A stretch of 64,000 bases of DNA, taken from the NCBI GenBank assembly GCA_022825825.1, contig JAJDWA010000053.1, positions 1-64,000 on the forward strand, given 5' to 3'. Positions within the stretch are counted from its first letter, which is position 1. Each line of letters opens with the position of its first letter. This DNA comes from Candidatus Poribacteria bacterium. Its GTDB lineage: Bacteria > Poribacteria > WGA-4E > WGA-3G. The position numbers and the translations under genes are program-made. This document shows, in pieces, positions 8,395-17,323 of this stretch. A model generated the notes under the pieces. It did not search any database and had not been told where the DNA came from. It worked only from the letters and a program-made list of their open reading frames with translations.

Positions 8395-9297
8395 CTAATT
8401 TCTTAACTTCACAACAACTTCCCGACTACTTTTCTCCTTCAATGCGTCTAAAAGGGGTTGAACAGCTTTCTCATCACCGAGCGTGGATAGGGCACGGATT
8501 GCATCAACGCGAAGGGAAGACCCTTTGTTTTGAGTAATTTTGACCAGCTCAGGAACTGCTTTGCCTCCGATTTTTCCGAGTGCTAATACAGCCAACTGAC
8601 GCACCTCAGGTTCTTCACGGTCACGTTTCCGCTTTGCAGAACCGGATTCAATGAGGGCGGCAAGGATAGGAATAGCATCTTCACTGCCTATTTCACCGAG
8701 TGCTTTGATAGCATTCAAACGGGTTCCTACCTGATTATGTTTTAGCAATTCAATCAAAATTGGTACCATAGTTGTTGGATCAGATGTACCAATGTTTGCC
8801 ATGACCCAATGGGCATCGTGCCTGTCGCGGTTGTCTTTGGACTTAATCGCTTTTTGTAGTTGCTTGAGAAGTTGTTTGCGATCACCTTTCTGGTAAACAA
8901 GCGTAAGTGCTTCTAATGCAGCTTTTTGCACATTTACATCATCATCTCGGAGCGTATCAAAAATAAGAATTTCAAGGTATTCACCTGGATCTTCTTGATA
9001 TGCTTTAAACATGTGCTGTCCTCTCTGAGCGATTGATGCTTGATTCCATGCTGATTGGTCGACTTCGTAAAACTCTTGTGAATCGTAGAATCCAAGCAGA
9101 TAATGTGCTTCAGCGTTATCACTCTCCTGTTCAATAGCAAGTTTAAATTCACGGACAGCGCGTTCCTCTTTTCGCCGCTTGTCGGATTTTATCAATTCTT
9201 TTCCTTTGGCAAGATATTCGTTCTGGTTGCCGCATCCAATTACAAATAAGGCAAGCCCAAAAATAAGAAATATTTTTTTCATACTCTGTTTATCCAT
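8395..9297 (-). CDS. HEAT-repeat lipoprotein
   Basis: A 300-residue protein starting with a lipoprotein signal peptide (MKKIFLIFGLALFVIGCGN). A TPR-like pair of helices follows (about 45-75, FKLAIEQESDNAEAHYLLGF), then five or more HEAT repeats such as NAIKALGEIGSEDAIPILAAL and LAVLALGKIGGKAVPELVKI. It is probably an envelope scaffold. The first ATG (9297) and a second one five codons on (9282) are both possible; neither has a convincing ribosome site, and the second gives the more typical signal peptide. It lies 66 nt upstream of the PDZ-HEAT gene, with which it likely works. Confidence 0.78.
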   Translation of the reverse strand: MDKQSMKKIFLIFGLALFVIGCGNQNEYLAKGKELIKSDKRRKEERAVREFKLAIEQESDNAEAHYLLGFYDSQEFYEVDQSAWNQASIAQRGQHMFKAYQEDPGEYLEILIFDTLRDDDVNVQKAALEALTLVYQKGDRKQLLKQLQKAIKSKDNRDRHDAHWVMANIGTSDPTTMVPILIELLKHNQVGTRLNAIKALGEIGSEDAIPILAALIESGSAKRKRDREEPEVRQLAVLALGKIGGKAVPELVKITQNKGSSLRVDAIRALSTLGDEKAVQPLLDALKEKSSREVVVKLRN

Positions 9298-9351
9298 GTT
9301 GTTGTCAACTTGATTTTTTATGGGTATATATGCCCTCTCAAATGGGCTATT

Positions 9352-9885
9352 TCATTTTAAGAGTTCCTGCTGTTCTACGACTGTCTCATTTACCTGAGGT
9401 TGATCGTCCTCTTCTTCAGCATCATCATTTTCTTCTTCAGTATTTAGGTCTTTTTGAAGCGTGACAATCGGTTTTTCTGAGAATCCCCAATCCTTATATC
9501 GTTGTATGACGGGTGCGTCTGTGGACGCAAGTTCAATTTCAAGGGTTTTCAAGCCATTCTCTATTCCTGCCGCCTCAGCCGCTTCAATGAGATGGTCTGC
9601 AACGCCCAGCAGCCGAAAAGGACCAGATACTGCAAGGTCACTAATTTGACCAACCTCATCATTTAGTGGGTGCTGTTTCAGCGTGATGTGTCCGACAGCA
9701 TAACCACTTGCATCAGCAACGAGTCGGGTTGTTTGACTATCTGCAGCCAGATCGGCTTTCAGTTCATCAGCGACCTGTTCTCTGGTTTTTTCAGGAAAGC
9801 AGTATGTCTGTAAATGGTTAGCATCATCCTCGTTAGCAGATCGAACATTGAGTTTACCTCTTAAGTCGAAGTCTTTAGTAGCCAT
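9352..9885 (-). CDS. GNAT-family N-acetyltransferase with acidic tail
   Basis: A 177-residue protein with a GNAT domain over about residues 10-140. It contains TRLVADASGYAVGHITL, ISDLAVSGPFRLLGVADHLI (acetyl-CoA-binding region, although the usual R/Q-x-x-G-x-G/A is degenerate) and the C-terminal VIQRYKDWGFSEK typical of the family. A tail of about 30 residues is very acidic (EEENDDAEEEDD). The start at 9885 is chosen because GGAGGAGA lies right before it; an in-frame ATG at 9909 overlaps this ribosome site. The substrate is unknown. Confidence 0.78.
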   Translation of the reverse strand: MATKDFDLRGKLNVRSANEDDANHLQTYCFPEKTREQVADELKADLAADSQTTRLVADASGYAVGHITLKQHPLNDEVGQISDLAVSGPFRLLGVADHLIEAAEAAGIENGLKTLEIELASTDAPVIQRYKDWGFSEKPIVTLQKDLNTEEENDDAEEEDDQPQVNETVVEQQELLK

Positions 9886-10082
9886 TTTTCTCTCCTCCAT
9901 TCTCTTCAAAATAATGTAAGTTCAATATAGAATAATTCACTATTATGTTAGATTGAACAGTGTAAAACCCATAAGTATCTTAGCGTGTAGATTCAGCCAT
10001 TTTTCTTATAGAAAGGCATTGTAAGCCTGATTTTTGTGCCCAATTTGTAAGTTGGATAGCGCGAAGCACAATCAACCTAAGA

Positions 10083-12470
10083 CTATACTGAGTCACTATC
10101 AATGTTTTCTGTGTTATCTTTGTCTTCAAACGGTTCTTCATGGCCAATTCGTAGCTGGCGTTCAGCATCAACAATATCACGATTGATTTTACCAATGCAG
10201 CGATTTAGTTTATCTGTAAGAGCGGTATGTCCTATCATGGTACGGCGAATTTGGCGCAGTTGGTCAATCACAAGTCGAAAAGTTCTGACAAAGTCTCCAG
10301 GATCAAGTTCAGCATGGTCTGTTAATTCATCAAATTCACACCCACGGCTCCAAGCCAACATAGCCGAGCACAGACGAGGTTCCAACAGTGGAATTATTCC
10401 GGAGATGTTGAGTTGCCTTTCTAACCGTTGAATGTCTAAAATTTCGTCCCACGCTGCGCCCAGAATTGATAAAAACCTCTTATCCTTTACCCTTTTAAAA
10501 TAACCCTCTCTGCGAGGTTCAGAAACAATCGATACCATGAGACAATTTATTTCATCTTCAGTCAACCGTTCAAAAAATCCTCTAAAGAGAAGTTGAGTCA
10601 GTTGTAACTCGTATCCATAGATATGTGATGCAATGTTCCCGCGCGGCAGCAGTGTCTGCGATTCAATATATCCAAGTGTCTCAAGAACATTAAGACGGGC
10701 AGATATCTGTTCTCGCTGATAATTCTCAATTGATGTCTGTTTTTGCTTTAAATTTTCAATTCGCTGTTGATCTTTATGTATTGCCTGGTATTTTTTCGTA
10801 CATTGTTTGCGCTTGTAACACTCGTGACAAAGGTTTTTAGAGAGTTCATCATTAAGCGCTTCCATTTTGTTGTGAATCGGTGCCAACTTCGTTTCTTGTG
10901 ACTTACCTCGCATAGACCTGGATTTTAGAGATGTTAATTCTATTTGCAACCTTTCAAGACTCTTTTGATTTGAGTGCTTAAGTCTATGATAACTTTCGAT
11001 CTGTTTCATACCTTCAATGTGGTCGTGGATACAAGTCGGGCGAGGTAAAGACGCGCGTTTTTCCTCTAAAAGAGCAATCTGTTTGTTGAAATCGTTCGTG
11101 CGTTTATAATTTTCATGATTGCTCAGACTCATTGTGTAGACATCGTAAATCTCGTCCCCATATTTTTCATACAGATTGAGGATACTGGAATATGAGAGGT
11201 TGAACCGGCTTGTGATGGATTCGATGGTGTTGGAAACGACTTTGCTAACTTCGGTATGCGATGCATATTTGGTGTCAATTTGGGCATACACATAACCGAC
11301 TGTATCAATCCCGCGTCTCCCTGCTCTCCCTGCTATTTGGTGATATTCACGTGCCTTAAGGTAACGGAAACTGATGCCGTCATATTTTCTCAAACTATCA
11401 AACACAACTGTACATGCCGGCATATTGATGCCAACAGCGAATGTCTCAGTGGTAAAGAGCAGTTGAATTAATCCTGAAGTAAATAACCGCTCAACCACCT
11501 CTTTTAATGTCGGTAACATGCCCGCGTGATGATAGGCTATTCCGCAGCTTATCAGTTTACGAAAATCTGTAATTACTTTCTCTTCAGTAATATCAAATTG
11601 TACACAAAGTGCGTCAAATTTTTCTAAAATCTGTTCCTGCTGTTCTGTCTCAAGCAACTCCTGTCGTCTTCGGGATGCATAATAGTGTGCGTTGCCTTCA
11701 CATTTTCTACGACTGAAACAAAAATAAAGACAGGGAAGGCGATTTTGTTTGTTCAGGTAAGAGATTAATTCCGTCTTAATTATACCCGTTGGTATTTTAG
11801 GTTTTTCCTCACTCTGATGTTGCCTCTTACGTTTCCGTTGTTTTGTTATCTGTCGAAGATCATTAAAGTGTTCCAATTCGCCTATACCAAATCCCCTAAA
11901 ATAGAGGCGATGTTCTAAAGGCACGGGACGTTCTAACTCTTCAACAACTGTAATGTCAATTTCTCTAACGCTTTGCATCCACTCCGCAAATGAGATGATG
12001 TTCGGAATCGTAGCGCTCAGACAGACAAATTTAATATGCTGTGGCGCAAAGATAATACTTTCTTCCCAAACGGTGCCGCGCTCTATGTCATTGATATAAT
12101 GGATTTCGTCAAAGATGACATAGGAAACATCTTGTAGTCTTTCTATGTCATCAAAAATAGTATTACGGAGTATCTCGGTAGTCATCAATAGGACTTGAGC
12201 ATACGGATTTAAGACCACATCTCCTGTGACAATGCCGATTTTATCACCGTATTCAGATTGAAAATCTCTATATTTTTGATTGCTAAGGGCTTTGATCGGA
12301 GCGGTATAAATAGCGCGTTTATTGGTCTGAAGACATTTTTCTACAGCATATTCGGCAATAACGGTTTTGCCAGCACCAGTAGGCGCTGTCACTATCACAG
12401 AGTGGTCACGATCAATCGCTGTAATTGCCTCCTCTTGAAACTGATCTAACACGAAGTCTTTATATTTCAT
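10083..12470 (-). CDS. Ski2/Mtr4-like DExH-box RNA helicase
   Basis: A 795-residue superfamily 2 helicase. Motif I is PTGAGKT at 30-36, motif II DEIH at 121-124, motif III CLSAT, and motif VI QIAGRAGRRG. A cysteine cluster (CHECYKRKQC) follows the helicase core. The C-terminal region (about 600-760, RLTEDEINCLMVSIVSEPR and ELDPGDFVRTFRLVIDQLRQ) is the DSHCT helical domain that marks the Ski2/Mtr4/HelY group. Related bacterial proteins act in RNA turnover or ribosome work. AGGAGG sits four bases before the ATG. It is followed on the same strand by the GNAT gene at a distance of about 200 nt. Confidence 0.9.
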   Translation of the reverse strand: MKYKDFVLDQFQEEAITAIDRDHSVIVTAPTGAGKTVIAEYAVEKCLQTNKRAIYTAPIKALSNQKYRDFQSEYGDKIGIVTGDVVLNPYAQVLLMTTEILRNTIFDDIERLQDVSYVIFDEIHYINDIERGTVWEESIIFAPQHIKFVCLSATIPNIISFAEWMQSVREIDITVVEELERPVPLEHRLYFRGFGIGELEHFNDLRQITKQRKRKRQHQSEEKPKIPTGIIKTELISYLNKQNRLPCLYFCFSRRKCEGNAHYYASRRRQELLETEQQEQILEKFDALCVQFDITEEKVITDFRKLISCGIAYHHAGMLPTLKEVVERLFTSGLIQLLFTTETFAVGINMPACTVVFDSLRKYDGISFRYLKAREYHQIAGRAGRRGIDTVGYVYAQIDTKYASHTEVSKVVSNTIESITSRFNLSYSSILNLYEKYGDEIYDVYTMSLSNHENYKRTNDFNKQIALLEEKRASLPRPTCIHDHIEGMKQIESYHRLKHSNQKSLERLQIELTSLKSRSMRGKSQETKLAPIHNKMEALNDELSKNLCHECYKRKQCTKKYQAIHKDQQRIENLKQKQTSIENYQREQISARLNVLETLGYIESQTLLPRGNIASHIYGYELQLTQLLFRGFFERLTEDEINCLMVSIVSEPRREGYFKRVKDKRFLSILGAAWDEILDIQRLERQLNISGIIPLLEPRLCSAMLAWSRGCEFDELTDHAELDPGDFVRTFRLVIDQLRQIRRTMIGHTALTDKLNRCIGKINRDIVDAERQLRIGHEEPFEDKDNTENIDSDSV

Positions 12471-12726
12471 CTATCCTCCTATACTTGAAACCCTAATAAA
12501 TAGTATAACGAATTTACGGCTTTTTGTCAAGAAAGATTGATTGAAGGCAGGGCTATTTAGTTTTAAGAATTCCATTTTATGAGGTTACCTGTAAGTTTAT
12601 GTCTTGAAGGTTAGGAAACCGCACCTACCATGAAGTGTGTATCCATCGTTAGATAAATATTAACATTTGTGGCAAACATAACAAGAAAAACCAAAACTAA
12701 ATAATCCTGGAAATCAGGAATTACGT
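12471..12726. other. Intergenic region between divergent genes
   Basis: AT-rich spacer between the helicase (minus) and the gene at 12763 (plus). It contains a half-decayed member of the GGTTAGGAAACC repeat family at 12609-12620 with the trailing GCACCTACC seen in other copies. I see no gene here. Confidence 0.5.
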
Positions 12727-12755
12727 TTGCATTAATAGGGCATGCATGGTATAAT
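12727..12755 (+). promoter_or_regulatory. Strong extended -10 promoter, predicted leaderless
   Basis: TTGCAT (12727-12732), a 17-nt spacer and a perfect TATAAT (12750-12755) preceded by TGG. The ATG at 12763 lies seven bases downstream of the -10 box, at the expected transcription start. No Shine-Dalgarno is present before this or the next in-frame ATGs (12772, 12775). Confidence 0.75.
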
Positions 12756-12762
12756 ATAGCAC

Positions 12763-13575
12763 ATGATATTTATGATGGACGAAGTGTCTGATAAAGAGGT
12801 ATCCATAATAGAAGAGAGTGAGCCAGTGCTCACCTATTGCTATGGTAAGTCGGTCCCGTGTTCACATTTTCATCCGCTCTATGCACCGAATGGACAAGTG
12901 GTAACGGAAGGAATAGCGGAAACTGGACAACAGCATCTACCGGGCATCTGTTTTACATTTGGTACGGTGAACGATGATAGCGGAAAGCCTGTTGAACTGC
13001 ATAGAAGTGGTACAACACTTGATCGGGACCCATTAAAATATTCTGAAACTGAAGAATTAGCCAAAATTGTTAGTAAGATAACTTGGAAAGCCGCTAATCC
13101 CGTATTGACAGAAATATCTAAAGTTAAAGTCTATCCACTTCAAAATGATGTTCGGATACTTGACTTAACAGTGATTTTACACGCAGCTTCTAACTCTATG
13201 ACTTTTGAAGGCAAAATTGGATTAAGTTACCAAGCCGTTGAGATGGAGCATAGGAAAGCAGCTAACGCAAGTGGAAAAATTGGCGAATCTGAAGTAAACG
13301 GACAGGAATCAGAATGGGCAACGTTATGTGGGATAAATGCTGATACTGCCATTGGCGTGGCAATCCTGCCTCATTCTGCAAACGGACAAACACTTTTTCT
13401 CGCTGAGGATGCATACAAAGGATCTTTATTTGCTAACGCAGCCCCCTTTACGCTAAATGTCAACGAAAACCGAGAATTAAACTATCGCGTGCTTATCTAT
13501 CTTGGAGATCTATTTACTTTTGACGTGTGGGATCATTATCAAAACTACTTAACTTCAAACGATGTAAATTTGTAG
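12763..13575 (+). CDS. DUF6807 (PmoA-like) protein
   Basis: A 270-residue protein, probably all beta. The N-terminal half carries the layout I associate with DUF6807, once called methane oxygenase PmoA: a YCYGKSVPCSHFHPLYAPNG segment (about 26-45), then GICFTFGTVNDDSGKPVE, with histidine-rich patches. The late segment GDLFTFDVWDHYQNYLT ends the domain. These proteins are frequent in Planctomycetes and Poribacteria with sugar-related genes; a true methane mono-oxygenase role is not implied. The start is the ATG directly at the predicted transcription start; two further in-frame ATGs follow within five codons. Confidence 0.6.
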   Translation: MIFMMDEVSDKEVSIIEESEPVLTYCYGKSVPCSHFHPLYAPNGQVVTEGIAETGQQHLPGICFTFGTVNDDSGKPVELHRSGTTLDRDPLKYSETEELAKIVSKITWKAANPVLTEISKVKVYPLQNDVRILDLTVILHAASNSMTFEGKIGLSYQAVEMEHRKAANASGKIGESEVNGQESEWATLCGINADTAIGVAILPHSANGQTLFLAEDAYKGSLFANAAPFTLNVNENRELNYRVLIYLGDLFTFDVWDHYQNYLTSNDVNL

Positions 13576-13593
13576 ACTCAATTAGGGATAGCG

Positions 13594-13821
13594 ATGGAAA
13601 CCGATCTTACCGAATTGACTCACGCACAACTTTGTGCTTTATTAGAATCGATTGTAAATAGTAGGTTCTTTGATTCCTGTCAATGTGTCACCGCACTGCT
13701 TGCTGAAAATGCCACAAAAGATGCACTTGAAGAAGAATTCCGTGAGTTTTTTGAGGGGTACTACGGATTAGCATTTTCACTTGAAGATTATGAAAATTCG
13801 TTACTTTCAATACAAAATTGA
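13594..13821 (+). CDS. Small acidic hypothetical protein
   Basis: A 75-residue, strongly acidic, mostly helical protein (LTHAQLCALLESIVNSRFFD, then DALEEEFREFFEGYYGL). AGGGA lies six bases before the ATG and the gene begins 18 nt after the preceding stop, so it is likely in the same transcript. I do not recognise the family. Confidence 0.5.
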   Translation: METDLTELTHAQLCALLESIVNSRFFDSCQCVTALLAENATKDALEEEFREFFEGYYGLAFSLEDYENSLLSIQN

Positions 13822-14028
13822 ATCAATTACGCGAAAGTTGTGAACAGCGTCGGCACAAGGCACTGAAAGGCAAACATAGGGGTAAATTCAGTTTACGAGC
13901 TGCTGATGCTTATTACCATGTTTTATTATCATAATTCTTAAACCTTTTTTCGTTAATAATTGAAAACATTGTTTCACCATTCATTTTTCACCTCATTATA
14001 GGATATTTTATCATAAAGGAAAATAACT

Positions 14029-14331
14029 GTGAATACAGTATCCGTTGTATATTTCATATCGTGTAAAGGGTTCATAAAAATCGGTCGATGCCGAAAACAT
14101 AACTTTGGCAAATACCGAACAACAACCAACAACCGCATACAAGAGTTACAAGGAGGCAATCCTTTTGAATTGGAAGTCCTTGCATTCATTGAATTCCCAA
14201 CTGAAGATGCAGCAAAAACAGCAGAAAAAGAGATACAAGGCTTTTTCTCTGATTTGCATCACAGGGATGAATGGTATTCTGATGATGCTAAATTGCAAGA
14301 CTATATTCGTGAACATGCCACCCCATATTAA
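14029..14331 (+). CDS. GIY-YIG-like / T5orf172 (MUG113) small protein
   Basis: A 100-residue protein that starts VVYFISCKGFIKIGRC, the two-strand opening of the GIY-YIG-related T5orf172/MUG113 domain. Then come RIQELQGGNPFELEVLAFIE and a final FFSDLHHRDEWY, both typical of the family. The domain is found in phage and bacterial DNA-binding or nuclease-like proteins. A target is not evident. The start codon is GTG at 14029, supported by AAAGGA about nine bases upstream. It is followed after 14 nt by another small gene, suggesting a two-gene unit. Confidence 0.7.
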   Translation: MNTVSVVYFISCKGFIKIGRCRKHNFGKYRTTTNNRIQELQGGNPFELEVLAFIEFPTEDAAKTAEKEIQGFFSDLHHRDEWYSDDAKLQDYIREHATPY

Positions 14332-14345
14332 AGAAGTAACCAGTT

Positions 14346-14600
14346 ATGAATATATCTGACAGACAACTCACTGCCAAAATATTTATGAACAAACTTATGA
14401 TTCTTAAGTCTCGACTTGATCCATTTGATGATGTTTCTGCCGGCCTGGACGATGAAACCACCACCGCTTTTGATGAGTTTTGGAACGATGTCTATCCTCG
14501 CCTTCAAGAATGTTGGACAATTGCTGAGAAGATGGATCAAATATCAAGACTGTCTTTGGAGATTTTTTCACTTGATCCAGACACTTCTGGCATAGACTAA
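14346..14600 (+). CDS. Small hypothetical protein downstream of the T5orf172 gene
   Basis: An 84-residue, acidic and mainly helical protein (IFMNKLMILKSRLDPFDD, then FDEFWNDVYPRLQECWTIAE). No known motif is visible. It begins 14 nt after the preceding stop codon. Shared strand and spacing suggest co-expression with the GIY-YIG-like protein. The ATG lacks a clear ribosome site apart from AAGAAG. Confidence 0.45.
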   Translation: MNISDRQLTAKIFMNKLMILKSRLDPFDDVSAGLDDETTTAFDEFWNDVYPRLQECWTIAEKMDQISRLSLEIFSLDPDTSGID

Positions 14601-14777
14601 TTTTCTCTATCATTTTTTTGTATCATTATGTTATTATATATTATACTACAGGAGTTGTGTAATCCCCTACCTACTTATTGCCTAGAATTATTTATACTTT
14701 CAATAAACAGAGCAGAAGTATTTTCGTTCACGAAATTGGGCACAAGAGTAAAATCTATTAAGACTATTAAGAAATAG

Positions 14778-16184
14778 ATGAGAAAACGAATAACGATGAA
14801 TACAATAAGCAATTTATCTATTTATAAGAATACTCCAAATTTGGGTTTACAGAAACCGCAATTGCCCAGCGGTACGGTATCAATACGCAATGTCTATATT
14901 GAAACTTATGGATGCCAGATGAACGTCAGTGATAGTGAACTGATGGCAGGTATCTTGACACAATCGGGGCATCGGACTGTTTCCCACATTGATGACGCGG
15001 ATGTAATTTTACTGAATACTTGTGCAATACGAGAGAACGCTGAAACTAAAGTTATCAATCGGCTTGAGCATTTGAATCATCGGAAACGGCGAGAAGGTAA
15101 TCTAATTATTGGGGTTTGTGGATGTATGGCACAACATCTGCGCGACAAACTTTTGAAAGCGGCACCGTATGTTGATCTTGTGATGGGACCTGATGCGTAT
15201 CGCAATCTACCGATGGCGCTCAATGCTGTAGCAAATGGTGATCCTTTTCTCGGTTTACAATTGGATAAAAGTGAGGACTATGCAGACATTGCCCCTATAC
15301 GCAAAGAAGGAATTCGGGCATGGCTCACAATCCAGCGCGGATGCGATAAAATGTGTACCTTCTGTATTGTCCCGTTTGTGAGGGGCAGAGAGCGAAGTCT
15401 ACCGCTGAAACTCCTAACGGATGATGTCCAAAGACTTGTAGATGAGGGGTTCAAAGAGATCGTCCTTCTCGGGCAAACGGTAAACTCTTATCACGATGGT
15501 CAACATGATTTTGGTGAACTATTGTGGTCTATTGCTGAGGTTGATGGTGTGGAACGGGTGCGATTCACTTCGCCTCACCCAGCAGATGCCACGGACAGCA
15601 TGATTGATGCAATGGAAAATTGCCCACAAGTGTGTAAACAACTTCATCTCCCGTTGCAATCTGGGTCAACACCGGTATTAGAACGGATGCGGCGTACCTA
15701 TACAGCTGAAGAATATAATGAACTGGTTTCAAAACTCAGGGAACGTATCCCACAAATTGCACTTTCAACGGATATTATTGTCGGTTTTTGTGGCGAAACT
15801 GAAGCAGATTTTATGCAAACCTATCAACTAATGGCAGATATCCGTTTCGATTCAGCGTTTATGTTTAAATATTCTGACCGAGAAGGCACGTTAGCAAATA
15901 AATCGTTGGAGGACGACGTGCCTGAGTCTGAAAAGGCAAGGCGACTCAATGAGATAATAAAGTTGCAAGAGGAAATATCTGCCAACATCAATCAAGATGC
16001 GATTGGAACTACTGCTTCTGTATTAGTGGAGGGTGATAGTCGACGCGATGCTGAACAATATCACGGTAAGACAGACACATTCAAAACGACAGTTTTTCCA
16101 AAGGAAAATGCTCAGGTTGGTGACATTGTTAATGTTGAAATCCATTCTGCTACAGCGCATACATTGATAGGAGAAATTGTTTGA
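14778..16184 (+). CDS. miaB: tRNA-2-methylthio-N6-dimethylallyladenosine synthase
   Basis: A radical-SAM methylthiotransferase of 468 residues that modifies A37 of tRNAs reading UNN codons. The N-terminal UPF0004 domain starts at YIETYGCQMNVSDSE (Cys46), followed by LLNTCAIRENAETK and GVCGCMAQ, whose cysteines bind the auxiliary cluster. The radical SAM motif is C189-x3-C193-x2-C196 in RGCDKMCTFCIVPFVRGRE. The C-terminal TRAM domain covers about 400-468. Length is normal. A second in-frame ATG lies six codons in (14796), and either could be used. The gene is preceded by an AT-rich leader without a clear promoter. Confidence 0.96.
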   Translation: MRKRITMNTISNLSIYKNTPNLGLQKPQLPSGTVSIRNVYIETYGCQMNVSDSELMAGILTQSGHRTVSHIDDADVILLNTCAIRENAETKVINRLEHLNHRKRREGNLIIGVCGCMAQHLRDKLLKAAPYVDLVMGPDAYRNLPMALNAVANGDPFLGLQLDKSEDYADIAPIRKEGIRAWLTIQRGCDKMCTFCIVPFVRGRERSLPLKLLTDDVQRLVDEGFKEIVLLGQTVNSYHDGQHDFGELLWSIAEVDGVERVRFTSPHPADATDSMIDAMENCPQVCKQLHLPLQSGSTPVLERMRRTYTAEEYNELVSKLRERIPQIALSTDIIVGFCGETEADFMQTYQLMADIRFDSAFMFKYSDREGTLANKSLEDDVPESEKARRLNEIIKLQEEISANINQDAIGTTASVLVEGDSRRDAEQYHGKTDTFKTTVFPKENAQVGDIVNVEIHSATAHTLIGEIV

Positions 16185-16231
16185 TGGAAAATGATTTTCA
16201 GTAAAGACTTTTGGCATAGACGTTACATTTA

Positions 16232-16512
16232 TAGTAAAACCTATAATTATTTGGATACTACTGTATCGCAAACTGTCAGTTTGCGCATCCACGGAAACAC
16301 AAACTAAATGAAGATAAAAAAATAGATTTGGTAATTCCGTAACCATGCCCAGTGCGGTTAGGAAACCGCACCTACCGGGCCTAGGAAAATAAATATTACC
16401 GAATTAATAAATTAATCTTCATACAGTTTGTGCTATCGCATAGGCGGTAGGCGAGGTTTCCTAACCTCGCCGGCACAAATGTCCAAATAATTGTAAAATC
16501 TATCATAATCTA
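16232..16512. repeat. Composite intergenic repeat with imperfect terminal inverted repeats
   Basis: The left end (ATAGTAAAACCTATAATTATTTGGA) and the right end (TCCAAATAATTGTAAAATCTAT) are imperfect inverted copies. Inside lie, in order, a hairpin around TCGCAAACTGTCAGTTTGCG, the 115-bp element at 16308-16422, and the hairpin GGCGAGGTTTCCTAACCTCGCC at 16450-16471. It reads as nested insertions of non-autonomous elements between miaB and map. No gene is present. Confidence 0.65.
16308..16422. mobile_element. 115-bp palindromic MITE-like element, copy A
   Basis: Bounded by ATGAAGAT and ATCTTCAT, with the inverted similarity extending about 28 bp inward to GGTAAT / ATTACC. The centre contains a GTGCGGTTAGGAAACCGCAC hairpin. 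A copy of exactly the same length lies at 57629-57743 with most bases identical. The flanks are themselves inverted repeats (CACAAACT at 16298-16305, AGTTTGTG at 16425-16432), so the element sits at the tip of a hairpin. No coding capacity. Confidence 0.85.
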
Positions 16513-16534
16513 TAACCATTTTCTAATAGAAAAT

Positions 16535-17323
16535 ATGCAAAAGATTAAAATAAAAAACAGAGTAGAAATAGAAAAAATGAGGCATAGCGGGCAAGTCGCA
16601 GCAAAAGTCTTGCAGGCGATTGCAAATGCAATTGAACCAGGCATAACGACTTATGAATTAGAAATGGTCTCCCGCAAAACGATTGCTAATCTGAATGCTA
16701 CATCATCATTTTTGAACTACGTAATTCCAGACCACAGTCCTTATCCCGCCACGATCTGTGTCTCTGTGAATAACAAAGTCATTCACGGTATCCCAGATAA
16801 ATCCGAGGAACTCATGGAAGGTGACATTATCGGTGTGGATACCGCTGTGAGCGTTGGCGGCTATCACGGGGATAACGCCTTTACATTTCCGGTAGGAAAA
16901 ATCTCACCCGATGCACAAAAGTTGCTTGATGTGACGAAAGATTCGTTGTATGCTGCAATAGTGGAAGCGAAGCCAGGGAACCGTATGGGTGATGTCTCTT
17001 TCCAATTACAAAACGTTGCTGAAAAGGCAGGGTTCTCCGTAATTGAGAATTTTTCTGGGCACGGTATCGGTCGACACTTACATGAAGAACCGCAAGTGCT
17101 AACTACTGGCAAACCGGGACGTGGTACCCGTTTGCGTCCGGGGATGGTGCTGGCAATTGAGGCAATGGTCAACGCTGGACACTCGAGCGTAGATGTCCTG
17201 GAAGATGGGTGGGGTGTTACGACATCAGATGGCAGTTTGTCTGCCTTTTTTGAGCATACGGTGGCTGTTCTTCCTGACGGTCCTGAGATTTTAACGGGGA
17301 GTCCAATATGGGAAAATCTGTAA
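16535..17323 (+). CDS. map: Methionine aminopeptidase, type I
   Basis: A 262-residue pita-bread-fold metalloprotease that removes the initiator methionine. All five metal ligands are recognisable: Asp in GVDTAVSVGG, Asp in YHGDNAF, His in FSGHGIGRHLHEEP, Glu in AIEAMVNAG and Glu in AFFEHTV. The substrate-side histidine is in TICVSVNNKVIHGIP. Length matches type Ia/Ic enzymes without an extension. The ATG at 16535 follows an AT-rich leader with no Shine-Dalgarno. Its 3' end overlaps ccmC by 16 nt, so the two are probably translated from one mRNA. Confidence 0.96.
   Translation: MQKIKIKNRVEIEKMRHSGQVAAKVLQAIANAIEPGITTYELEMVSRKTIANLNATSSFLNYVIPDHSPYPATICVSVNNKVIHGIPDKSEELMEGDIIGVDTAVSVGGYHGDNAFTFPVGKISPDAQKLLDVTKDSLYAAIVEAKPGNRMGDVSFQLQNVAEKAGFSVIENFSGHGIGRHLHEEPQVLTTGKPGRGTRLRPGMVLAIEAMVNAGHSSVDVLEDGWGVTTSDGSLSAFFEHTVAVLPDGPEILTGSPIWENL

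Noticed and set aside
12763-13575. Methane mono-oxygenase subunit (PmoA name in old annotations of DUF6807)
   Set aside because: The protein is soluble, has no membrane helices and no pmoB/C partners, so the name does not describe a methane enzyme.
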